Source: Streptomyces rhizosphaerihabitans
GTDB lineage: Bacteria > Actinomycetota > Actinomycetes > Streptomycetales > Streptomycetaceae
Direction of reading: 5' to 3'
DNA: 64,000 nt
Assembly (NCBI RefSeq): GCF_025399795.1
Contig: NZ_JAODTZ010000015.1
Span: 1 to 64,000 of the forward strand
This document shows positions 31,660-40,145 of the stretch, in pieces. The position numbers and the translations under genes were made by a program. Position 1 is the first letter of the stretch, and each line of letters starts with the position of its first letter. The notes under the pieces were generated by a model, which had not been told where the DNA came from, did no database searches, and saw only the letters and a program-made list of their open reading frames with translations.

Positions 31660-33687
31660 ATGCCGTCACGCCTTTGCACCCGTCTCAGATCCGCCTTCGC
31701 CGCCCGCCCGGGAGCCCTTTCCCCCACGCGTCTGCGACCTGTTCTCCCTCCCCGGCCGGGACCCGGCTCCCGCAGCCGCACCCACACCCGCCGGGGACCC
31801 GCCTTGGCCACCCGGCCGGGATCCCGCTCCCGCACGCGCCTCGAAGCCGTCCTGACCGCCGCTCTCGGCATCGCCGCGCTGGTCGCGCTCCCGGGTACGG
31901 CGCGGGCCGAACCAGCCGCGGTCGGAGGTGAGTTCGAACAGCAGGTGTTGTTCAAGGCCGCCCAGGACCCGGGCTACGCCTGCTTCCGCATCCCCTCGGT
32001 CGTCCGGACGACCGAGGGAACGCTCCTGGCGTTCGCCGAGGGACGCGTCCTCAACTGCGGCGACGCGGCCGACATCGACATCGTGGTGAAGCGTTCCGGC
32101 GACGGCGGGCACACATGGAGCCCGCTCCAGGTCGTCAACGAGGGGGGCGGGAACACCCACGGCAACCCCACACCGATCGTGGACCGTGAGACCGGCCGGA
32201 TCGTACTGGCGGAGACCTACAACACGGGCCGCACGGACAGCGCGAGCTGCTCGACGCCGTGCGACCGCACTCCGCATCTCCAGTACAGCGACGACGACGG
32301 TCTCAGCTGGTCGCAGCCGCGCGACCTGAGCGACGAGATCCTGCCCGCGAACTGGAACTCCTGGTACGCCACCGGTCCGGTGCACGGCATCCAGCTCACC
32401 CGCGGCCGGCACGCCGGACGGCTCGTCTTCGCGGTCAACACCGAGACCTGGAAAGGCAGTCGGGTCACCGCCAACAACGCCGCGCTCATCACCAGCGACG
32501 ACGGGGGCGACCACTGGGACATCGGTGCGAGCGACTCCTGGCCTATCGCGGACGACGGCACCTTCCGGCAGAAGCCGTCCGAGATGACACTCACCGAGCG
32601 CACCGACGGATCGGTCCTGGTCAGCGGTCGCGAGCAGGACGGCACCGACCTCGGGCACCGCACCCAGGCGCTCAGCAGGGACGGCGGCGACAGCTTCGTC
32701 TCCCCCTTCCGTGACGTCCCGGACCTCTACGCGCCCCAGGTGCAGGGCTCGACCCTGCGCGTCGGCGACCGGATCCTGCTGTCCTGCCCCGGCGACCCTG
32801 ACCGCCGCCGGACCATGATGATCCGCTCCTCCTACGACGGCGGCCGCACCTGGGACAGCGTGGACCGCGGAACGGTCGTCACCACCGACTGGTCCGGCTA
32901 CTCCGACCTGGTGCGCGTCGACGGCGACACCGTGGGCCTGATGTACGAGGGCGGCGCGGTCGACGCGCGCGACGAGATCCGCTTCGCCCGCTTCACCGAG
33001 GACTGGCTCCAGCCGCGCCGTGGCCCGGACCCGACGACGGCCGACCTCGCCCCCTTCACCCGGCGGGCAGCGGTCCTCGGCGGCGCGGGGCGGACGGCGG
33101 GCGTCCTCGGTGACGCGATGGAGTTCGACGGCACCGACGACGCCGTACGGCTGCCGTATCAGGACCGGCTGCCGCTGGGGACGAAGGACTTCACGGCGTC
33201 CCTGTGGTTCCGCTACACGGCCACCGGCGGTGAGCAGCCGCTGCTGTGGATGGGCGGGATCGGTACGACGCAGCCGCAGGTGTGGCTGCGCGGGGAGCCC
33301 GCGTCCAACCGGATCACCGGTCTCATCACCACCAGGAACGGCGCGTCGCCCCCGGCAACGGCGTTCGTGCGCACCACGGGCGCGTTCAACGACGGCCAGT
33401 GGCACCATCTGGCTCTGCGCCGCGGCGGGGGACAGCTCACGCTGTTCATCGACGGGACGACCGTCAGCACCGCGGACGTGCCCGGATCGGTGAGCCGGAA
33501 CTCGCCGTTCGGAGTGCACATCGGGCAACGGATGGACAGCCGGGCGTACTTCACCGGCGCGATCGACGATGTGCGCGTCTACGACCGGGCGTTGAGCGAC
33601 GACGAGCTGTCGGCGCCGCCCTCGCGGCAGGTGACCCGGGACACCGTCCTCTGGCTCCCCATGGACCACGTGACCGGGGACCGCTGA
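31660..33687 (+). CDS. Secreted exo-alpha-sialidase (GH33) with C-terminal LamG-like domain
   Basis: 675 residues from ATG 31660. An unusually long Arg/Ser/Pro/Thr-rich leader (about 65 residues) precedes a hydrophobic segment (LTAALGIAALVAL) and the cleavage site ARA. GH33 follows: the substrate-binding FRIP motif (YACFRIPSVVRT) and five Asp boxes, SGDGGHTW, SDDDGLSW, SDDGGDHW, SRDGGDSF and SYDGGRTW. The last ~210 residues form a concanavalin-like LamG domain (FTASLWFRYTATGGEQ). It releases terminal sialic acids outside the cell. The start codon is uncertain; the basic leader may be partly untranslated. No sialic-acid catabolic genes are beside it. Confidence 0.9.
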   Translation: MPSRLCTRLRSAFAARPGALSPTRLRPVLPPRPGPGSRSRTHTRRGPALATRPGSRSRTRLEAVLTAALGIAALVALPGTARAEPAAVGGEFEQQVLFKAAQDPGYACFRIPSVVRTTEGTLLAFAEGRVLNCGDAADIDIVVKRSGDGGHTWSPLQVVNEGGGNTHGNPTPIVDRETGRIVLAETYNTGRTDSASCSTPCDRTPHLQYSDDDGLSWSQPRDLSDEILPANWNSWYATGPVHGIQLTRGRHAGRLVFAVNTETWKGSRVTANNAALITSDDGGDHWDIGASDSWPIADDGTFRQKPSEMTLTERTDGSVLVSGREQDGTDLGHRTQALSRDGGDSFVSPFRDVPDLYAPQVQGSTLRVGDRILLSCPGDPDRRRTMMIRSSYDGGRTWDSVDRGTVVTTDWSGYSDLVRVDGDTVGLMYEGGAVDARDEIRFARFTEDWLQPRRGPDPTTADLAPFTRRAAVLGGAGRTAGVLGDAMEFDGTDDAVRLPYQDRLPLGTKDFTASLWFRYTATGGEQPLLWMGGIGTTQPQVWLRGEPASNRITGLITTRNGASPPATAFVRTTGAFNDGQWHHLALRRGGGQLTLFIDGTTVSTADVPGSVSRNSPFGVHIGQRMDSRAYFTGAIDDVRVYDRALSDDELSAPPSRQVTRDTVLWLPMDHVTGDR

Positions 33688-33934
33688 CGTCCGTCGTGCC
33701 CGACGACGCACGAGCAGGGCGGCGGAACGGGACCGGGTTCGGCATCCCGCCGGCCCTGGTCCCGGCAGCCGTGCTGCTCACCGCCCTCCCGGAGCGCGAC
33801 CGGGAGGGTGGTGCCACGTGCGGCGCCCGCACCCCGCAGGCGCACCCGGAGCCGAGCGGCGGCGACCGGGGCGTGCTGAGTCACGACGTCAACCGGCTCG
33901 ACGCCGCGGGGCTCGGCGGGAACGGCCGCGTATC
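33688..33934. other. Gap between the sialidase and the SBF transporter
   Basis: No gene is supported in this 247-bp convergent gap. It contains imperfect G+C-rich inverted repeats but no clear terminator. Confidence 0.4.
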
Positions 33935-35077
33935 TCAGCCGGAACGTGTCCCCGTACCGACCGCGATGCGTGACGTCGCGGCCGGGGAGACCCGGGATCT
34001 GGCGGACCCGCCGGACCCGCCCGCACCGGCGGCCGTTCCGCCCGCGCCCGTCGTCCGCCCGGCGCCGGACGGCTGGTTCGAACCGGAACCGCCGGACTCG
34101 CCGGTCACCTCGGGGTCGCGGGCGCGGCGCTTGGCGATCACCGCGCACACCATGAGCTGCATCTGGTGGAAGAGCATCAGCGGGAGCACGGCGAGGGAGG
34201 CGTGCGCGCCGAACAGGACGCCGGCCATGGGGAGCCCGGAGGCGAGCGACTTCTTGGACCCGGCGAACTGGATGGCGATCCGGTCCTCCCTGCCGAAGCC
34301 CAGGGCCTTCGCGCCGTACCAGGTCAGAACGAGCATCACGCCGAGCAGCAGCGCCTCGACGACGAGGAGTCCCGCCAGCCGGACGGCGCTGACCTGCTGC
34401 CAGATGCCCTGCACCATGCCCTCGCTGAACGCGGTGTAGACGACGAGCAGGATCGAGCCGCGGTCGACGTAGCCGAGGACCTTCTTGTGGCGTGTGATGA
34501 AGGCGCCGATCCAGGGGCGCAGCAGTTGCCCGGCCATGAACGGCACCAGCAGCTGCAGCACGATCCTGACGACCGAGTCGGCCGAGAACCCGCCGCCGCC
34601 GTTGCCGAGGAGGACCGCCGCGAGCAGCGGGGTGATGACGATGCCCGCCAGCGACGAGAAGGAGCCGGCGCAGATCGCCGCGGGCACGTTGCCGCGGGCG
34701 ATCGAGGTGAACGCGATCGAGGACTGGATGGTCGAGGGGACGAGCGTGAGGAAGAGGAGGCCGGTGTAGAGGTCGTGCGTCAGGAAGACCGGCTCCAGTC
34801 CGCGGGCGGCGAGGCCGAGCAGTGGGAACGCCACGAAGGTGCAGATCAGCACCGTGCCGTGCAGCCGCCAGTGTTTGAGTCCGTCCACCGCCTCACGGGT
34901 GGACAGGCGCGCGCCGTACAGGAAGAAGAGGAAGGCGATGGCGGCCGTGGACGCGCCCGAGGCGACGTCCGCGGCTGTACCGCTCGCCGGGAACAGGGCG
35001 GCGAGGCCCACCGTCCCGAGCAGCAGCAGGATGTAGGGGTCGGCCGGCATCCAGCTCGGCCACTGCAGGCGTTTCAC
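33935..35077 (-). CDS. Bile acid:sodium symporter family (SBF-like) transporter
   Basis: 380 residues from GTG 35077 (GGAG upstream). About ten membrane helices include FLFFLYGARLSTREAVDGL, TLVPSTIQSSIAFTSIARGN (the central crossover motif) and FAGSKKSLASGLPMAGVLF, typical of the SBF-like/YfeH/RCH1 group. The last ~60 residues are a Gly/Ala/Ser/Thr-rich hydrophilic tail that the family does not need. Plausible substrates are organic anions or ion homeostasis. It is divergently transcribed from a LysR gene, a pairing common in Streptomyces. Confidence 0.9.
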   Translation of the reverse strand: MKRLQWPSWMPADPYILLLLGTVGLAALFPASGTAADVASGASTAAIAFLFFLYGARLSTREAVDGLKHWRLHGTVLICTFVAFPLLGLAARGLEPVFLTHDLYTGLLFLTLVPSTIQSSIAFTSIARGNVPAAICAGSFSSLAGIVITPLLAAVLLGNGGGGFSADSVVRIVLQLLVPFMAGQLLRPWIGAFITRHKKVLGYVDRGSILLVVYTAFSEGMVQGIWQQVSAVRLAGLLVVEALLLGVMLVLTWYGAKALGFGREDRIAIQFAGSKKSLASGLPMAGVLFGAHASLAVLPLMLFHQMQLMVCAVIAKRRARDPEVTGESGGSGSNQPSGAGRTTGAGGTAAGAGGSGGSARSRVSPAATSRIAVGTGTRSG

Positions 35078-35200
35078 GGTGCTCCACTGCTCGATTGCCC
35101 GGTTCGGTGCGTCTGATCGTCATGGCAGGTCGTGCCCTCTCCATCGTCCTCTCCCGGACCGTGATCGGGAATCCGTCATACCGCTCTCACTGTCATCACG

Positions 35201-35210
35201 TATCGCGATA
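35201..35210. promoter_or_regulatory. Palindrome TATCGCGATA in the SBF/LysR promoter
   Basis: This 10-bp perfect palindrome lies 10 bases before the LysR start, within a wider CACGT-N9-ACGTG repeat. It is the most likely site of the LysR protein and would also block its own translation or transcription start. Confidence 0.5.
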
Positions 35211-35220
35211 ACGTGGGGGT

Positions 35221-36093
35221 GTGTACGACCCTTCCCAGCTGCGTACGTTCCTGGCGGTGGCCCAGACGCTGAGCTTCACGCAGGCCGCCCGACGGCTGGG
35301 GGTGCGCCAGTCCACGGTCAGCCAGCATGTGCGCCGGCTGGAGGACGCCGTCGGAAGGCAGTTCTTCTCGCGCGACACGCACTCCGTGGAGCTCACGGAG
35401 GACGGCGAGGCGATGCTCGGGTTCGCGCGGCGGATCCTGGAGGTGCAGGAGCAGGCGACTGCGTTCTTCGCCGGGACACGGCTGCGCGGCAGGCTGCGGT
35501 TCGGCGCGTCCGAGGACTTCGTACTGACCCGGCTGCCGGAGATCCTGGAGGGCTTCCGCTCCGACCACCCCGAGGTGGACCTGGAGCTCACGGTCGAGCT
35601 CTCCGGCACCCTCCACGAGCAGCTCGCCGCCGGGCATCTCGACCTGGTGCTGGCGAAGCGGCGGCCCGAGGACCCGCAGGGCGAGCTCGTCTGGCACGAC
35701 CGTCTGGTGTGGATCGGCGCCCAGCGGCTGCGGCTGGACCCGGACCGCCCTGTCCCGCTGATCGTCTACCCTCCCCCGGGCATCACCCGCGCGCTCGCCC
35801 TCGAAGCGCTGGAACGCCAGGGCCGGCCATGGCGCGTCGCCTGCACCAGCGGCAGCCTCAACGGCCTGATCGCGGCGGCCCGCGCGGGGCTCGGCGTGAT
35901 GGCCCACTCACGGGGACTCGTACCGCCCGGCCTGGTCCGGGTACCGGAGCGAGCGGGGCTCCCGGAGCTCGGCGAGGTCGACTTCGTGCTGCTGCACGGC
36001 CACCGCCGACCGTCCGCCCAGGGGGCCGCGGACGCGCTCGCCACAGCGATCCTCGCGGGCGGGGACCGGCTGCACAGAGGGCGGCCGAGCTAG
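35221..36093 (+). CDS. LysR family transcriptional regulator
   Basis: 290 residues from GTG 35221. The winged helix reads LRTFLAVAQTLSFTQAARRL, then VRQSTVSQHVRRLEDAV. The effector-binding domain is of normal length (RLRFGASEDFVLTRLPEIL). It is divergent from the SBF-type transporter gene 143 bp away and probably controls it. Repressor or activator mode cannot be told from the sequence. Confidence 0.93.
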   Translation: MYDPSQLRTFLAVAQTLSFTQAARRLGVRQSTVSQHVRRLEDAVGRQFFSRDTHSVELTEDGEAMLGFARRILEVQEQATAFFAGTRLRGRLRFGASEDFVLTRLPEILEGFRSDHPEVDLELTVELSGTLHEQLAAGHLDLVLAKRRPEDPQGELVWHDRLVWIGAQRLRLDPDRPVPLIVYPPPGITRALALEALERQGRPWRVACTSGSLNGLIAAARAGLGVMAHSRGLVPPGLVRVPERAGLPELGEVDFVLLHGHRRPSAQGAADALATAILAGGDRLHRGRPS

Positions 36094-36392
36094 CGGGGCG
36101 GGTGGCGCCGCCTGCGAGGTCCGGACACTCGCACCGGTCCCGGAATCAGAGGTTCCGAATCCGCTCCCCGCGGCATCGCGTTCCGGCTCCGGGTCGTAGC
36201 GATTCCGTGGAGATTACGGACCCGAAACCTACGGAGCCGTAAGGAATTCTGTCCTACCCTTCCCCTTGTGGGGGCATTTCCGTGACTGACCTGTGCGGAC
36301 GCCGCGCCCCTCGGCGGTTCGAGGTCCCTCCCGCCCGGTCGCATGGTGGGGTAGCTTTCACGGCGCTGTGCGGAGCGCCACGAGGAGCGGTA
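36094..36392 (+). promoter_or_regulatory. Upstream region of the acyl-CoA synthetase gene
   Basis: TTACGG (36214-36219) and CCGTAA (36237-36242) form an inverted repeat with a 17-base spacer. ACGGA occurs twice within it as a direct repeat 16 bases apart. This is a candidate operator about 150 bases before the start. No other gene is supported here. Confidence 0.4.
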
Positions 36393-38219
36393 TTGCGCGA
36401 GTTCACCAACCCCCCGTTGGCGTCGGCGCCGCCGGTGGGCGGCCTGGCCGACGTCGTCTTCGACCATGCCCAGGAAGACCCGCTCCACATCGCGCTCGGC
36501 CGCAAGGATGAGCGGGGAGAGTGGCACGACGTCACCTCGGCCGAGTTCCGGGACGAGGTCCTGGCGCTCGCCAAGGGCATGCTCTCCCAGGGCATCCGCT
36601 TCGGCGACCGGGTCGCCATCATGTGCCCCACCCGCTACGAGTGGACGCTGTTCGACTTCGCTTTGTGGACGATCGGCGCCCAGGTCGTGCCCATCTACCC
36701 CACGTCCTCCGCCGAGCAGGTCTTCTGGATGCTGCACGACGCACAGGTGTCGGCGGTCATGGTGGAGCACGAGGACCACGCGATGACCATCGCCACGGTC
36801 GTCGACCGGCTGCCCCAGCTGCACAAGCTGTGGCAGCTCGACGTGGGCGCGGTGCACGAGCTGTACGAGGCGGGCGCGCACCTGGACGACGAGGTGGTGC
36901 ACCGGCACCGCCGCGCGGTCACCCCCGACTCGATCGCGACGATCATCTACACCTCGGGCACCACCGGGCGCCCGAAGGGCTGTGTCATCTCGCACGCGAA
37001 CTTCATGTTCGAGGCGGACACCGTCATCACCCGCTGGGAACCCGTCTTCCACTCCAAGCGCGGCGACGAGGCGTCCACCCTGCTGTTCCTGCCGCTCGCG
37101 CACGTCTTCGGGCGGATGGTGCAGATCGCCGCGTTCCGCGGGAAGGTGAAGTTCGGGCACCAGCCCCAGCTGAACGCGTCCGCGCTGCTGCCGGACCTCG
37201 CCGCCTTCCGGCCCACCTTCTTCCTGGCCGTGCCGTACATCTTCGAGAAGGTCTTCAACGCCGCCCGCCGCAAGGCCGAGAGAGAGAGCAGATCCGGCCC
37301 CTTCGAGAAGGCCGTCGACATCGCCGTGCGCTACGCGGACGCCGTCGAGGCCAAGGCCTGGGGCATCGGCCCGGGCCCCTCGGCGGGCCTGCGCATGCAG
37401 CACCAGGTCTTCGACAAGCTCGTCTACTCCAAAGTGCGGGCCGCGATGGGCGGCCGGGTCAGGCACGCGATGTCGGGCGGCTCGGCGATGGACCGGCGGC
37501 TCGGGCTGTTCTTCGCGGGCGCGGGCGTGACCATCTACGAGGGGTACGGACTCACCGAGTCCACGGCCGCCGCGACCGCCAACCCGCCCGAGCTCACCCG
37601 GTTCGGCACCGTCGGGCAGGCGATCCCCGGCACGACCGTGCACATCGCGGACGACGGTGAGATCTGGCTGAACGGCGGCAACGTGTTCCAGGGCTACCTC
37701 AACAACGACAAGGCCACCGACGCCACACTGCACGACGGCTGGCTGGCCACCGGCGACCTCGGGTCCCTGGACGAGGACGGCTACCTCACGATCACCGGGC
37801 GCAAGAAGGAGATCCTGGTGACCTCAGGCGGCAAGAGCGTCTCACCGGGCGTGCTGGAGGAGCGGGTGCGCGACCATCCGCTGGTCGCGCAGTGCATAGT
37901 GGTCGGCAACGACCGGCCGTACATCGCCGCGCTCGTCACCCTCGACTCCGAGGCCGTCGAGCACTGGCTCCAGATGCGCGGCAAGCCGCCGCTGTCCGCC
38001 GGCGATCTGGTGCGCGACCCCGACCTGGAGACCGAGGTACGGCGCGCCGTGGTCGCCGCGAACACCCTGGTCTCGCAGGCCGAGTCGATCCGTACGTTCC
38101 GGATCCTGGCCAACCAGTTCACCGAGGAGCACGGCCTGCTGACGCCGTCGCTGAAGCTGAAGCGCAAGGCGATCGAGAAGGCGTACTCGGCGGAGGTCGA
38201 GGCGCTCTACCGGACGTAG
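36393..38219 (+). CDS. Long-chain acyl-CoA synthetase (AMP-binding)
   Basis: 608 residues from TTG 36393, chosen because GAGGAG lies five bases upstream and the product then begins MREFTNPPLASAPPVGGLAD, as in Streptomyces relatives; an ATG at 36282 would add 37 atypical residues. The adenylate motif is TIIYTSGTTGRPKG, followed by YEGYGLTES and DGWLATGDLGSLDEDGYLTI, and ITGRKKEILVTSGGK with the C-terminal lysine region. It activates fatty acids to acyl-CoA via acyl-AMP in the cytoplasm, feeding beta-oxidation or lipid synthesis. It is a single-gene unit. Confidence 0.93.
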   Translation: MREFTNPPLASAPPVGGLADVVFDHAQEDPLHIALGRKDERGEWHDVTSAEFRDEVLALAKGMLSQGIRFGDRVAIMCPTRYEWTLFDFALWTIGAQVVPIYPTSSAEQVFWMLHDAQVSAVMVEHEDHAMTIATVVDRLPQLHKLWQLDVGAVHELYEAGAHLDDEVVHRHRRAVTPDSIATIIYTSGTTGRPKGCVISHANFMFEADTVITRWEPVFHSKRGDEASTLLFLPLAHVFGRMVQIAAFRGKVKFGHQPQLNASALLPDLAAFRPTFFLAVPYIFEKVFNAARRKAERESRSGPFEKAVDIAVRYADAVEAKAWGIGPGPSAGLRMQHQVFDKLVYSKVRAAMGGRVRHAMSGGSAMDRRLGLFFAGAGVTIYEGYGLTESTAAATANPPELTRFGTVGQAIPGTTVHIADDGEIWLNGGNVFQGYLNNDKATDATLHDGWLATGDLGSLDEDGYLTITGRKKEILVTSGGKSVSPGVLEERVRDHPLVAQCIVVGNDRPYIAALVTLDSEAVEHWLQMRGKPPLSAGDLVRDPDLETEVRRAVVAANTLVSQAESIRTFRILANQFTEEHGLLTPSLKLKRKAIEKAYSAEVEALYRT

Positions 38220-38398
38220 TCCGGGCGGGAGCGCCGGACCTGCTCCGAGGACGAGGCCCCTCGGTGTTCCGGCACGATTGATCGCATCATTTCAGCCAAT
38301 CTCTGATTCGTCGGACCGGGAGCCCGGTCAGGAATGCATCACGGCCTGTGATCGTTGACGATACGAGTACCACCCGACGACTGAAGGATCGAGAGCTC

Positions 38399-39232
38399 GT
38401 GAGCAAGGTCCCCCCGATCATCCTGAACAACGGCGTCGAGATGCCGCAGCTGGGCTTCGGCGTCTGGCAGGTGCCGGACGACGAGGCGGAGCGAGCGGTC
38501 GCCACCGCGCTGGAGTCCGGGTACCGCAGCATCGACACAGCGGCGATCTACGGCAACGAAGAGGGCACCGGGAAGGCCGTCAACGGCTCCGGCATCGCCC
38601 GCGAGGAGCTCTTCGTCACCACCAAGCTCTGGAACAGCGACCAGGGGTACGACGCCGCGCTGCGCGCCTTCGACACCTCGCTGGAGAAGCTCGGCCTGGA
38701 CTATGTCGACCTGTACCTGATCCACTGGCCGACGCCGTCCCGGGGCACGTACGTCGACACGTTCAAGGCCTTCGAGAAGATCTACGCGGACGGCCGCGCC
38801 AAGGCCATCGGCACGTCGAACTTCCTCCCGGAGCACCTGGCGAAGCTGATCGACGCGACGTCCGTCATCCCGGCCGTCAACCAGATCGAGCTGCACCCGC
38901 ACCTCCAGCAGCGCGCGACCCGTGAGTTCCACGCCGAGCAGGGCATCGCGACCGAAGCCTGGTCGCCGCTGGGCCAGGGCAAGGGCCTCCTGGAGGTCCC
39001 GGCGATCATCGCCATCGCCCAGAAGCACGGCCGCACGCCGGCCCAGATCGTCCTGCGCTGGCACCTCCAGCTGGGCACCATCGTGATCCCGAAGTCCGTG
39101 ACCCCGTCCCGGATCAAGGAGAACATCGATGTCTTCGACTTCTCCCTGGACACCGAGGACATCGCGGCGATCTCGGCCCTGAACGAGGACCGCCGCATCG
39201 GCCCGGACCCGGCCACCTTCGACATCGGCTGA
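38399..39232 (+). CDS. Aldo/keto reductase (2,5-diketo-D-gluconate reductase type)
   Basis: 277 residues from GTG 38399, which gives the normal N-terminus MSKVPPIILNNGVEMPQLGF; an upstream ATG at 38348 is less likely. The tetrad is complete: Asp46 and Tyr51 (SIDTAAIYGNEEG), Lys76 (TTKLWN) and His109 (LIHWP). The coenzyme site IPKSVTPSRIKEN is the AKR5-like NADPH phosphate-binding motif. It reduces aldehydes and ketones with NADPH. It ends in an intrinsic terminator and appears monocistronic. Confidence 0.93.
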   Translation: MSKVPPIILNNGVEMPQLGFGVWQVPDDEAERAVATALESGYRSIDTAAIYGNEEGTGKAVNGSGIAREELFVTTKLWNSDQGYDAALRAFDTSLEKLGLDYVDLYLIHWPTPSRGTYVDTFKAFEKIYADGRAKAIGTSNFLPEHLAKLIDATSVIPAVNQIELHPHLQQRATREFHAEQGIATEAWSPLGQGKGLLEVPAIIAIAQKHGRTPAQIVLRWHLQLGTIVIPKSVTPSRIKENIDVFDFSLDTEDIAAISALNEDRRIGPDPATFDIG

Positions 39233-39250
39233 CCGACCCGCCCGCGGTCC

Positions 39251-39294
39251 GCCGCCGGCCCGGATGCTCACCGCATCCGGGCCGGCGGCTTTTT
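39251..39294 (+). terminator. Rho-independent terminator of the aldo/keto reductase gene
   Basis: A perfect 17-bp stem (39251-39267 with 39273-39289), TCACC loop and a TTTTT run. It is the clearest intrinsic terminator in the window. Confidence 0.95.
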
Positions 39295-39372
39295 CGCGTC
39301 CTTGGACCGGACCAACGCGGCGACAGGTCTTGACGCGGTCATGCAAGCAGGGCCACCTTGTACGGCAACCCG

Positions 39373-39391
39373 GTAAGGAAAGTTTCCTAAC
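39373..39391. promoter_or_regulatory. Palindromic operator of the chitosanase gene
   Basis: GTAAGGAAAGTTTCCTAAC is a 19-bp palindrome around a central G with one mismatch, 16 bases before the start. It resembles palindromes described before actinobacterial chitosanase genes, bound by the ROK repressor CsnR. The match is from memory of the motif type. Confidence 0.65.
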
Positions 39392-39407
39392 AGAAGGGTC
39401 CCCCACA

Positions 39408-40103
39408 GTGCGCACTCGAACACTGACCCTGTCCGCGGCCGTCGGCGCGGCGCTGCTCGCCGTCGCCACGCTCCCGGCGAGCGCCTCCGGCACCGCCACC
39501 CCCCGCTCGGCACAGGAGGGTTCGGTCAGCGCGGCCGCCCTCTTCGCCAAGGTGACGTCCTGTTCGCAGATATCGAGCGGGAAGTACAAGACCGACGACG
39601 AGACCTCGGCCACGATCCCCGTCTGCGGCAAGAACGGCGCCGTGTTCTGGAAGGCCGACATGGACATCGACTGCGACGGCCAGGTCACCAGCAAGTGCAG
39701 TGCCGACACCGACCCCTGGTTCCAGGACGACACCGCCTTCCACCAGTCCAACGGCCAGCCGCTGCGCGCCGACTCGACTCCCTACGTCGTCGTGCCGAGC
39801 ACCAGCAGCATCTGGAAGTACACGAGTTCGGGCATCAAGGGCGGCGGTGTGGTCGCCGTCGTCTACAACGGCAAGGTCGAGTACGCGGTGGTCGGCGACA
39901 CCGGACCGACGAAGATCATCGGTGAGGCGTCGTACGCCACGGCGAACGCACTCGGCATCGACCCCGACCCGGAGACGGGCGGGACCGATTCGGGCGTGAC
40001 CTACATCCTGTTCAAGAACTCGCAGGTGTCCCCCATCGAGAGCCACAGCGCGGCCGTGTCGCTCGGGGACTCGCTGGCCAAGCAGTTCCTCGCCAACAAC
40101 TGA
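39408..40103 (+). CDS. Secreted chitosanase, glycoside hydrolase family 75
   Basis: 231 residues from GTG 39408 (GAAGGG upstream). The signal peptide is RTRTLTLSAAVGAALLAVA with cleavage near ASA. The mature enzyme has the GH75 block TIPVCGKNGAVFWKADMDID, with candidate catalytic acidic residues in DMDIDCDG, and GVVAVVYNGKVEYAVVGDTG. It hydrolyses chitosan outside the cell. The operator-like palindrome upstream suggests induction by glucosamine oligomers. It is a single gene, ending in a hairpin shared with the convergent SDR. Confidence 0.9.
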   Translation: MRTRTLTLSAAVGAALLAVATLPASASGTATPRSAQEGSVSAAALFAKVTSCSQISSGKYKTDDETSATIPVCGKNGAVFWKADMDIDCDGQVTSKCSADTDPWFQDDTAFHQSNGQPLRADSTPYVVVPSTSSIWKYTSSGIKGGGVVAVVYNGKVEYAVVGDTGPTKIIGEASYATANALGIDPDPETGGTDSGVTYILFKNSQVSPIESHSAAVSLGDSLAKQFLANN

Positions 40104-40109
40104 GCACCT

Positions 40110-40140
40110 GCCCGGCGGGGAGGCCCCTCGCCCGCCGGGC
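40110..40140. terminator. Convergent-gap hairpin (chitosanase / SDR)
   Basis: GCCCGGCGGG (40110-40119) pairs with CCCGCCGGGC (40131-40140) around an 11-base loop in the short gap between the two convergent stops. Confidence 0.7.
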
Positions 40141-40145
40141 CCGGA

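Noticed and set aside
31183..33687. 834-residue fused oxidoreductase-tail/sialidase protein
   Set aside because: The oxidoreductase part is a C-terminal remnant that happens to be in frame. Secreted sialidase needs a signal peptide at its own N-terminus.
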